Shown: one piece after another, positions 7,490 to 12,789 of the stretch
Layout: every line of letters starts with the position of its first letter
How positions within the stretch are numbered: position 1 is the stretch's first letter
Source: Pseudomonadota bacterium
GTDB lineage: Bacteria > Pseudomonadota > Alphaproteobacteria > Rhizobiales > Aestuariivirgaceae
DNA: 12,789 nucleotides
Direction of reading: 5' to 3'
NCBI GenBank assembly: GCA_016522385.1
Contig: JAEKFU010000626.1
Location: forward strand, 1-12,789
Position numbers and translations under genes: made by a program
Notes under the pieces: model-generated
Database searches by the model: none
What the model was told of the DNA's origin: nothing
What the model saw: the letters and a program-made list of their open reading frames with translations, nothing else

Positions 7490-8117
7490 AGCGAAAATTG
7501 ACAAAGGCCCACGCGATGATCGCTGGTACCTATCAATAATGTCTCCCAATACCAAGGGCGCCAAGTTTGCCTGGCTTGATCCGACCTCGATCTACATCAA
7601 TGGTGCCGCATTTCATGATCTGCTCGATGATCTCCAGGCCGACCTTGGGGATCTCGGTGTCGATGTGGTCGCGGGGCTTGATGCGATGGGCTTTGTGCTT
7701 GGTTCAGCGCTTGCCGCGCGGCTTGGTGTCGGGCTTCTGCCGATCCGCAAGGCCGGCAAGCTGTGTGTTGACACCGATTTGGTCTCTTTCACCAACTATT
7801 CCGGCCGCACGCAGGGCATGGAAATGCGTTTGCCGGCGTTTCAGCCTGGCACACGGGTGTTGCTGGTCGATCAATGGGTAGAGACCGGTGGCACGATGGA
7901 GGGGGCAATTCGTCTGGTCGAACGCCAGCAAGGCATCGTCGCCGGCATTGCCGCGATCGCAATTGAGGAAAACGAGCGCACTGCCGGTTTTCGGCGAGAA
8001 TACCGATGTGCCGCGGCGGTCATGCCCGGATCGAAATGGCAGCGCGAATGCAATGCACAAACTCTCAAAAGTTTTGCTGACTATCAACCGGAGATGGCTT
8101 TTCCCTATCGCGATTGA
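7482..8117 (+). CDS. Adenine phosphoribosyltransferase-like protein
   Basis: 211 residues, about 30 longer than typical APRT, with extra length at both ends. The start overlaps the previous gene by 8 nt and has GGGAGG 5-6 nt upstream. Residues 63-93 (VAGLDAMGFVLGSALAARLG and onward to PIRKAGKL) match the APRT segment closely. The PRPP-binding loop is VLLVDQWVETGGT (126-138). Type I phosphoribosyltransferases usually have two adjacent acidic residues here; only D130 is kept and the next is Q131. The family joins a free base to phosphoribosyl pyrophosphate. With a cytosine-deaminase-like and a ring-amidase-like gene across the LysR divergence, a nucleobase analogue is a reasonable substrate, or the protein may be a PRPP or nucleotide sensor. 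The gene ends 24 nt before the convergent cytochrome gene. Confidence 0.82.
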   Translation: MAEAKIDKGPRDDRWYLSIMSPNTKGAKFAWLDPTSIYINGAAFHDLLDDLQADLGDLGVDVVAGLDAMGFVLGSALAARLGVGLLPIRKAGKLCVDTDLVSFTNYSGRTQGMEMRLPAFQPGTRVLLVDQWVETGGTMEGAIRLVERQQGIVAGIAAIAIEENERTAGFRREYRCAAAVMPGSKWQRECNAQTLKSFADYQPEMAFPYRD

Positions 8118-8141
8118 CTCTTAGTTCCGGTGTTGTCCAGT

Positions 8142-8594
8142 TCATTCCTTTTGAATGGTTTTCATGTATTCAATCAGGCCCTGGATCCTCAGTGCGACAA
8201 TGATCTCCGCCGTTTCGTTGTCGGTGCCTTCGACGTCGACGGCGCGGGCAACGAACTTGAACCAGTTGCCCCAAATTGGCATGTCGCGGGTGCCATGCCC
8301 CAAAACCTCCTTGCGCCCGTCAATGATCATGTGGGCGACGTCTTCTGGAAAAGTGCCGCCATTGCGCTTTTTGAGAAGGGTAAGGTCAGCCGGGTCGACT
8401 GTCAGGTGCTTTGCAACCGGGCCATCCCCGGTGCCATTGCGACCATGACAGGTGGCGCAGTAGGTCATAAAGTCGGCGCCGCCGGCGATGATGATGTCGG
8501 GGGGAACTTGTTGGGCAAGTGCCGGGGTGCAGAGCATAAAGGCTGAAATGATCAGTGCAGCCAATTCTGCCGGCAAGCGATATCCACATTGCAT
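8142..8594 (-). CDS. Periplasmic monohaem class I cytochrome c
   Basis: 150 residues. The ATG at 8594 is supported by GGAG about 8 nt upstream. A Sec signal peptide ends at PALA-QQ (about residue 27). The haem-binding motif is C46-A-T-C49-H50, followed by GRNGTGDG as in many small cytochromes; M105 in DMPIWG is the likely sixth ligand. The C-terminal helix (about 128-147) completes the class I fold. It would carry electrons in the periplasm to or from a dehydrogenase or oxidase, but no redox partner is encoded next to it. It is divergent from the EamA permease gene and has an FNR/FixK-like site upstream. Confidence 0.92.
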   Translation of the reverse strand: MQCGYRLPAELAALIISAFMLCTPALAQQVPPDIIIAGGADFMTYCATCHGRNGTGDGPVAKHLTVDPADLTLLKKRNGGTFPEDVAHMIIDGRKEVLGHGTRDMPIWGNWFKFVARAVDVEGTDNETAEIIVALRIQGLIEYMKTIQKE

Positions 8595-8655
8595 GTCATG
8601 TCTCCTGGTCCTGTTGCGTGTGAGCGAAGATTGCCTGTTTTGCCGCCCGGAGAAA

Positions 8656-8669
8656 TTGTTCTGTATCAA
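8656..8669. promoter_or_regulatory. FNR/FixK/NnrR-like box upstream of cytochrome c
   Basis: On the minus strand the site reads TTGAT-ACAG-AACAA, one mismatch from the FNR/FixK consensus TTGAT-N4-ATCAA, and it keeps the TTG-N8-CAA core. Its centre (8662.5) lies about 68 nt upstream of the cytochrome ATG. A class II position at -41.5 would place the transcript start near 8621, leaving a 27-nt leader with its ribosome site. The predicted -10 (CAATCT) is poor, so this is suggestive only. Confidence 0.45.
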
Positions 8670-8720
8670 TTGTCCTCAATCTGCATGCGGACAGCACATG
8701 GCCGGCATGCGGTAACGTCG

Positions 8721-8750
8721 TTGCAATTCCGGCGAGCCGTGCCGCATAGT
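8721..8750 (+). promoter_or_regulatory. Possible promoter of the EamA permease gene
   Basis: TTGCAA (8721-8726) and CATAGT (8745-8750) are separated by 18 nt and each match four of six consensus bases. The transcript would start about 25 nt before the chosen ATG. This is a weak pattern match with no independent support. Confidence 0.25.
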
Positions 8751-8783
8751 CCGGTCTTTCGATTATTTGTCGGACCCGCCTTC

Positions 8784-9698
8784 ATGTCGCTTGCCCAGAC
8801 CGCCAGCCAACAAGACACTATGCGAGGTATCGGCTGGATGGTCCTGACCGGCATTCTGTTTGTTTGCGTGACCGGCACTGTGCGCTATCTGGGCTCGGAT
8901 ATGCCGGCCATTGAAGCGGCTTTCATCCGATACGTCATCGGGCTGATTTTGATCACTCCGGTGCTGCTGACCTTGCGGCCGAGGTTGCCGCGCGGCAAAA
9001 AGATGGCAATGTTCGCCATGCGCGGCATCGTCCACGGCATTGCTGTCATGCTGTGGTTCTACGCCATGGCGCGCATCCCGATCGCTGAGGTCACCGCCAT
9101 TGGCTATACTTCGCCGATCTTTGTGACAATTGGTGCGGCGATGTTTCTGGGCGAGAGGCCGCACGGCCGGCGGATTGCCGCCGTTCTGGCCGGTTTCGCC
9201 GGGGCGCTGATCATTCTACGGCCGGGATTTGCGGAAATTTCGCTTGGCCAGCTGGCCCAGCTGACCGCAGCTCCTTTGTTTGCGGCCTCGTTCATCTTTG
9301 CCAAGAAGCTGACACGCGATGAGGATCCGGCGTTCATCGTCTACATGCTGTCGGTTTTCTGCACGCTGGCGCTGTTGCCGGGCGCCATCTATCAGTGGCG
9401 TACGCCGTCGCTTGAGGAGGTGTTCTGGCTGACGATGACGGCGATCTTTGCCACCGCTGGCCATTACACGCTGACCAGAGCCTTTCGTGCCGCACCGATC
9501 ACGGTCACACAGCCGATCGGTTTCTTGCAGTTGGTCTGGGCTGCGCTGTTGGGTCTTGTCGTTTTCGATGAGGCCCTCGATCCGTTTGTGTTTGTAGGCG
9601 CAGCCGTTATCATTGCCGCGGCAACCTATATTTCGCACCGCGAAGCTGTTGTGGCGCGCCAGCAGCATACGCCGCCGTCAGCCGCGACAAAAGTATGA
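8784..9698 (+). CDS. EamA/DMT-family inner-membrane transporter
   Basis: 304 residues with about ten membrane segments arranged as two EamA repeats (about 15-146 and 157-285). Repeat 1 carries the typical FYAMARIPIAEVTAIGYTSP (92-111) followed by FLGERP; repeat 2 carries the equivalent TRAFRAAPITVTQPIGFLQL (231-250) followed by FDEAL. The upstream open frame (from 8589) antisenses the cytochrome control region and is not protein-like, so the ATG at 8784, just before MSLAQTASQQ, is preferred despite a weak ribosome site; ATG 8820 is another option. Such proteins usually export or exchange amino acids or other small metabolites. The substrate cannot be told here. The VOC gene follows after 66 nt. 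Confidence 0.9.
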   Translation: MSLAQTASQQDTMRGIGWMVLTGILFVCVTGTVRYLGSDMPAIEAAFIRYVIGLILITPVLLTLRPRLPRGKKMAMFAMRGIVHGIAVMLWFYAMARIPIAEVTAIGYTSPIFVTIGAAMFLGERPHGRRIAAVLAGFAGALIILRPGFAEISLGQLAQLTAAPLFAASFIFAKKLTRDEDPAFIVYMLSVFCTLALLPGAIYQWRTPSLEEVFWLTMTAIFATAGHYTLTRAFRAAPITVTQPIGFLQLVWAALLGLVVFDEALDPFVFVGAAVIIAAATYISHREAVVARQQHTPPSAATKV

Positions 9699-9703
9699 GT
9701 ATG

Positions 9704-9723
9704 GGTTAGGCTTAGGACTAACC
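9704..9723. promoter_or_regulatory. 20-bp dyad between permease and VOC genes
   Basis: GGTTAG-N8-CTAACC begins 6 nt after the permease stop and ends 41 nt before the VOC start. Sixteen of its twenty positions are symmetric. No T-run follows, so an operator or a weak mRNA hairpin is more likely than a terminator. Confidence 0.35.
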
Positions 9724-9764
9724 GTAACTGTCGATTGGCCACTAAAGCAAGGCGGACATAGCCC

Positions 9765-10301
9765 ATGAGCGCTGCCCAGACACAAGGCGTGCACCACATC
9801 ACCCTCAATGGGGCCGACCGGCAGACGTCAATTGATTTCTGGGAGGGTGTGCTTGGCATGCCATTTGTCTTCGAACAGCCCAATCTCGATGACCCGGCAG
9901 TCAATCATCTGTACTTCGATCCCGGCGACGGCCGGCTGATCACGATCTTCACCAGCGAGGACCGCGCGCCCGATTCCTATCCCAATCCAAACGGCATCGG
10001 CAATCTGCATCACCTTGCGTTCGCAGTGTCGCGAACGGTGTATGAGACTGCGGTCGAACGGTTAAAGAACGAAGGGTTCGCCAGCTCCGGCGAAGTCGAT
10101 CGGGGGTTCATGGATTCAATCTATTTCCGCGATCCTCTCGGCCAGTTGATCGAGTTGGCCTGTTACAAGTTTGAGCCACCGGACGGATTTACGCACACCG
10201 AGGTGCTGCGAGAAGCGCACGACATTCGTCTGGCTGCGGGTGATTACAACATCACCGTCGAGCATCTGACAGAGGCCGCTGCGAAGCTCACCAGTAGTTA
10301 A
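9765..10301 (+). CDS. VOC-family metalloprotein (glyoxalase/dioxygenase fold)
   Basis: 178 residues forming two beta-alpha-beta-beta-beta modules. Likely metal ligands are H11 (VHHITLNG), H83 (NLHHLAFAV) and E130 (GQLIELACY), the spacing expected of extradiol-dioxygenase-like or glyoxalase-like VOC proteins. The phrases FYFRDPLGQLIELA-type (here YFRDPLGQLIEL, 120-131) and WEGVLGMPFVFEQPN (26-40) are classic for the family. The ATG at 9765 has AAGGCGG about 10 nt upstream. It is cytoplasmic and may act on an aromatic ring-cleavage substrate or an aldehyde adduct; nothing nearby fixes this. Its stop is one base from the stop of the convergent ATPase gene, so both transcripts must end within, or read through, the opposing gene. 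Confidence 0.88.
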   Translation: MSAAQTQGVHHITLNGADRQTSIDFWEGVLGMPFVFEQPNLDDPAVNHLYFDPGDGRLITIFTSEDRAPDSYPNPNGIGNLHHLAFAVSRTVYETAVERLKNEGFASSGEVDRGFMDSIYFRDPLGQLIELACYKFEPPDGFTHTEVLREAHDIRLAAGDYNITVEHLTEAAAKLTSS

Positions 10302-10302
10302 G

Positions 10303-11028
10303 CTATACCAGCCCCATCTTCTTCAGATCGACAATATCCAGCTTGAGCTGGATGTCCCGGATTTGGCCAAAGATGATCTGGGCGAAACCGCGCAAGCGCC
10401 GGGCGGTTGCGGCATCAAGATCATACTCCTCGCCCTTCATAAGTGCGCTGAACGAAAAACCCGGTGCGTCTACGGCCTCCATTGCCGCCTTGGAGGCCTC
10501 AGGCATGGCGATTTCACCGTAGGCCGATATGTCAAAATAGATTTTTGCTTCCTCATAGCGATCGAGCACGTGTCCAAAAGCCTCATTCCTGACCGCGATG
10601 AACCTGTCGAGTGGATAGCTGATATACACATCCTTGGCGGTCTTGAGGGACGCCAAAGATGGCTCGACGATGTACAGTACGATAATCTCAAGGCCTGCTG
10701 CCCGGGATTCATCGATGAAATTCAGTTCCTCGACAACGTTGAAAAAGCGCGAGAACACCCGGGCCGGCAGGTCGAAGATGTAGTCGCGTTCCGGCATCAT
10801 CAAAATGGTGTCGAACGCTGTCATCTGGCCTTCGACTCGATCCAGATCGACGATGATTGACCGGTCTGGGAAATAGCCTGCTGCTTTGCCGTTTGGACTG
10901 TCGGCGTCGATGATCAGCGGATCTCGGCCTACGGCCAGCAAAAAATCCGCATAGAGCCGGGCCAAGAGTGTCTTGCCGTTGCGAGCCCGATCGGAGCACA
11001 CAACATAAACTTTTGGCCCGACATCCAT
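10303..11028 (-). CDS. ParA/MinD-like P-loop ATPase with altered Walker A (second of pair)
   Basis: 241 residues. The P-loop is S-D-R14-A-R-N-G-K19-T20 near the N-terminus. Compared with the deviant Walker A of ParA/MinD proteins (KGGxGKT), the catalytic P-loop Lys and Thr remain, but the signature Lys is Arg and Gly-Gly is Ala-Arg. LIIDADSPNGKA (38-49) matches the switch region and YIFDLPAR (83-90) the Walker B position. It is clearly related to the protein encoded 67 nt upstream: same order of motifs, a shared EPSLASLK/GPSVASLD segment, a shared DRFIAVRN/DYVVARNF segment, and a basic-amphipathic C-terminal helix. Both are probably one operon and may form a heterodimer. No ribosome site is obvious at the ATG (11028). 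Role unknown; partition, positioning or envelope assembly are possibilities. Confidence 0.75.
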   Translation of the reverse strand: MDVGPKVYVVCSDRARNGKTLLARLYADFLLAVGRDPLIIDADSPNGKAAGYFPDRSIIVDLDRVEGQMTAFDTILMMPERDYIFDLPARVFSRFFNVVEELNFIDESRAAGLEIIVLYIVEPSLASLKTAKDVYISYPLDRFIAVRNEAFGHVLDRYEEAKIYFDISAYGEIAMPEASKAAMEAVDAPGFSFSALMKGEEYDLDAATARRLRGFAQIIFGQIRDIQLKLDIVDLKKMGLV

Positions 11029-11095
11029 GATTTAAGCCGCTCTGCGAGTTGCCGCTGTCCTAACGTTTTTCAATGCCACAAAGCGGTTGACGGGT

Positions 11096-11872
11096 TTACG
11101 CCGCGTCGGCGGCTGCAGACTGGCTTTCTGGTTCGCTCTGCTCATTTCCGGAATCGAAAATCTCTTTCATCATCCTGAGCTTCTCGAGTTCGGCTTCGAT
11201 CTCCGAGGTCCACTTGCGGACATAACCGCGCAGCACAAAGGAGAACTTGCCCGCGCGGCCGCTTGCTGCCTTGTTGGCGATGAAGTTGTTGAACGTCACG
11301 CCGGCCAGATCAACCTGCTCGTAAGCCATCTCGTTGAGCTTCGGCACGTCTACTTCCGATGCGCCGTTCAGATTGGAGAAATAGCGCTTGTAGGTCTGCT
11401 CGTCCCATTCAAAGAAATTTGTCTCGTTAATGAAGTTTCGGGCGACAACGTAATCGATACCATTGATGTATTTGGAGATTTCATTGATTTCATCAAGTGA
11501 AGCAACCGATGGGCCAACCACATGCATCAGCGCCAGATTAAAGTGGCCATCCCGCGCGGCCTCCAGTACGCCGATCCGCTCGAAAGTGTCCAGCGACCTG
11601 GACAGATTGCCGGCTTTCAGGTCAACCACGGTAACCGGCACATTTGAGGTCTCCATTGTGTCAAGCACCTTCATCTGATCCGCCACCGCGTTTAAGTCGA
11701 TGACCTCACAGGTATTTGGATAGAACCGGTGCAGCGTGCCACGTGGGTTCTCAGTGTCAAAGGCGCGTGCCAGAACGTTCTTGCGGGCGAGGAAATCGAG
11801 AACGGCCCGTGAAATCGTAGTTTTGCCAACGCCGCCCTTATCGGCACCGACCAAAACGAGTGTAGGTTTCAT
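11096..11872 (-). CDS. ParA/MinD-like P-loop ATPase (first of pair)
   Basis: 258 residues. The ATG at 11872 is preferred over 11881 because AGGG lies about 9 nt before it, whereas the upstream ATG has its purine run directly adjacent. The deviant Walker A is complete: K12-GGVG-K17-TT. AFDTENPRGT (37-46) fills the position of the DADPQGN switch and VTVVDLKAGN (80-89) that of Walker B. There is no DNA-binding N-terminal domain as in plasmid ParA, and no ParB, centromere or Min partner nearby. The last 20 residues are acidic and Ala/Ser-rich, probably disordered; before them is a charged helix (about 222-240). It is a soluble ATPase expected to dimerise with ATP between subunits. Pairing with the Arg-variant paralogue is the unusual feature. 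Confidence 0.82.
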   Translation of the reverse strand: MKPTLVLVGADKGGVGKTTISRAVLDFLARKNVLARAFDTENPRGTLHRFYPNTCEVIDLNAVADQMKVLDTMETSNVPVTVVDLKAGNLSRSLDTFERIGVLEAARDGHFNLALMHVVGPSVASLDEINEISKYINGIDYVVARNFINETNFFEWDEQTYKRYFSNLNGASEVDVPKLNEMAYEQVDLAGVTFNNFIANKAASGRAGKFSFVLRGYVRKWTSEIEAELEKLRMMKEIFDSGNEQSEPESQSAAADAA

Positions 11873-11907
11873 TGCGTACATCCCTGTCTATTTAATTGCG
11901 TCGGTAG

Positions 11908-11945
11908 AGCATCCCGATGCTTACCCCTCAAAACATTACCAATGT
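11908..11945 (-). promoter_or_regulatory. Two short palindromes ahead of the ATPase operon
   Basis: AGCATC-CC-GATGCT (11908-11921) and ACATT-ACC-AATGT (11933-11945) are both perfect apart from their centres and lie 36-73 nt upstream of the ATPase start. The spacing suits operators or a 5'-leader hairpin. I could not pick a convincing -35/-10 pair here. Confidence 0.3.
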
Positions 11946-12008
11946 GGCTGAAATGCAAAAGTCGCCTCGCCGCATCGCCAACGTAGTCCTGACACTAGCG
12001 TATCAGTG

Positions 12009-12074
12009 AAACCGCGGCAACAATCGGTTTGCACAAGTCGGCGAAAAACGGTGATTTTTTCGCCGCGGCGGCGA
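12009..12074. other. Chain of inverted repeats in the divergent 317-nt intergenic region
   Basis: The gene-free stretch 11873-12189 contains AAACCG-N10-CGGTTT (12009-12030), then a perfect 10-bp inverted repeat CGGCGAAAAA-N7-TTTTTCGCCG (12039-12065). The right arm of the latter can also pair with CGGCGA just downstream (TCGCCG 12060-12065 with 12069-12074), so two hairpins exclude each other. This could be a structured leader, a small RNA or a DNA site with A-tract bending. No coding frame is convincing here. Confidence 0.4.
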
Positions 12075-12102
12075 TCGGACCTGATGCGGGGCACCCGAAA
12101 AC

Positions 12103-12158
12103 ATGAACGCCAGCTAAACGGCACGTTCAGGCCCTACACATCGTCGGTCCGCTAGAGT
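12103..12158 (+). promoter_or_regulatory. Activator-type site and possible -10 of the 53-residue gene
   Basis: TGAACG (12104-12109) and CGTTCA (12124-12129) form an inverted repeat. On the minus strand the same stretch contains two direct repeats, CGTTTAG and CGTTCAT, exactly 11 bp apart, the spacing of OmpR-type response-regulator half-sites. A possible -10, TAGAGT (12153-12158), follows; the expected -35 place (around 12130) is poor, as in activator-dependent promoters. The start would fall about 25 nt before the ATG. Confidence 0.35.
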
Positions 12159-12189
12159 CGTCCCATTGGTATCCAAGGAGACGACCATC

Positions 12190-12351
12190 ATGACCTATGT
12201 CATCATCAAAGATCGCGACACGGTAGTTGGTTCGCCGTTCGGCTCGTTTGCAGCAGCTTTGCAGCGGGCAACCGATCAATTCGGTGATGACGTGCGTCAC
12301 TGGATGTATTTGAATTTGCGTGTTGAGGAGAACCGGCAGCTCGCAGTGTGA
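12190..12351 (+). CDS. Small 53-residue protein, unknown function
   Basis: The ATG at 12190 has AAGGAG 9 nt upstream, a strong site. The protein reads MTYVIIKDRDTVVGSPFGSF at the start, then an Ala/Gln helix (AALQRATDQFGDDVRHW) and a short basic end. There is no signal peptide, membrane segment or cysteine. The N-terminal strand and following helix suggest a tiny alpha/beta fold. It is divergent from the ATPase pair and may share its regulatory region. I do not recognise the family; the good ribosome site and protein-like composition argue that it is real. Confidence 0.65.
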   Translation: MTYVIIKDRDTVVGSPFGSFAAALQRATDQFGDDVRHWMYLNLRVEENRQLAV

Positions 12352-12435
12352 CGGAGTGCACATCGCCGGCGCACGGCGGCGGTTAATGTGGTTGGCAAGT
12401 TAAGTCACTCATCACTCAACTGAAGGACAGTTACG

Positions 12436-12762
12436 ATGAATATGACATTTGCAAGCCTTAAGGGATTGACCCTAAGCATTCTGGGCGCAGTGGCGATCTC
12501 GGCCACCGTCGCGCAGGGCACGGCCGAAGCCGCACAGTGCGGTCCGCGGGCCAAGGTTCTTGCCCACATTACCGGTAAGATCAAAGCCAACCGGCAAGCG
12601 CTGGCTCTCGCTGGCCAGTCGAACATGGTCGAACTCTTCGTCGCCAAGAGCGGCGCCTGGGTCATGACCGTGACCAAGCCGAACAAGGCCACCTGCGTGC
12701 TGGCCGCCGGCAGCAGCTGGGAGTCCATGCCGCTGCAAGTCGCCACCGGACCGGCTGTCTAA
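12436..12762 (+). CDS. Small secreted protein with a conserved-looking Cys pair, unknown function
   Basis: 108 residues; the ATG at 12436 has AAGGA about 8 nt upstream. The N-terminus is a Sec signal peptide (hydrophobic run LTLSILGAVAISATVA, likely cleavage at AEA-AQ near residue 33). The mature part of about 75 residues starts QCGPRAKVLAHIT and carries a second Cys in NKATCVLAAGSSWES; the two could form a disulphide in the periplasm. The layout CGPR-x-KVL, a central beta segment (AWVMTVTKP) and C-x-LAAG-x-x-WE resembles small hypothetical exported proteins that I know from rhizobia, but no function is attached to them. A hairpin overlaps its stop codon. Confidence 0.8.
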   Translation: MNMTFASLKGLTLSILGAVAISATVAQGTAEAAQCGPRAKVLAHITGKIKANRQALALAGQSNMVELFVAKSGAWVMTVTKPNKATCVLAAGSSWESMPLQVATGPAV

Positions 12763-12769
12763 GCCGGTC
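12749..12769 (+). terminator. Hairpin overlapping the stop of the secreted protein gene
   Basis: GACCGGC (12749-12755) and GCCGGTC (12763-12769) form a perfect 7-bp stem with a 7-nt loop that contains the TAA stop. Downstream sequence is TTGGTGTCGG rather than a T-run, so it is at best a weak intrinsic terminator or a 3'-end stabiliser. Confidence 0.35.
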
Positions 12770-12789
12770 TTGGTGTCGGATGATGCCGA

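Noticed and set aside
8589..8783. Upstream extension of the EamA permease frame
   Set aside because: The extension covers the cytochrome promoter region and has Arg/His/Cys-rich, non-membrane sequence unlike the N-terminus of DMT permeases.

Overview
The window looks like chromosomal accessory DNA from a GC-rich alphaproteobacterium, probably Hyphomicrobiales (Rhizobium/Mesorhizobium-like). The reasons are codon use, a Tat-exported PotD-type binding protein, small CCCTCTCCC palindromes, and a small secreted Cys-pair protein of a kind common in that order. This placement is inference from gene character; there is no rRNA or other marker gene here.

Left block (1-6652, all minus strand). In transcription order: a LysR regulator, then a polyamine/opine-type ABC importer (Tat-dependent binding protein, two permeases, ATPase), then a CE4/PuuE-type deacetylase-like hydrolase, a small two-frame ORF, and a yeast-FCY1-type cytosine deaminase cut by the window edge. 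From the first permease to the small ORF the genes are joined by 4-nt ATGA overlaps, except for a 16-nt gap before the hydrolase. A pair of inverted REP-like palindromes separates the binding protein from the permeases. The mix of importer, ring-amide-type hydrolase and nucleobase-type deaminase suggests import and breakdown of a small N-heterocycle or ureide rather than simple polyamine uptake; this is inference.

Centre-left (6734-8117, plus strand, divergent from LysR). Two overlapping genes encode a BtpA/SgcQ-like TIM-barrel protein and an adenine-phosphoribosyltransferase-like protein. Sharing a divergent control region with the LysR gene links them to the left block, and adds a third nucleobase-type activity.

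Centre (8142-10301). A periplasmic monohaem cytochrome c (minus) and an EamA/DMT permease (plus) diverge from a 189-bp region holding an FNR/FixK-like site. A VOC (glyoxalase/dioxygenase fold) protein follows the permease.

Right block (10303-12762). Two tandem, related ParA/MinD-type P-loop ATPases lie on the minus strand. The first has the full deviant Walker A with its signature lysine; in the second that lysine is replaced by arginine. They diverge from a 53-residue protein across a 317-bp intergenic region rich in inverted repeats. A small secreted protein of unknown function closes the window.

I saw no tRNA, rRNA, CRISPR array, transposase or integrase.
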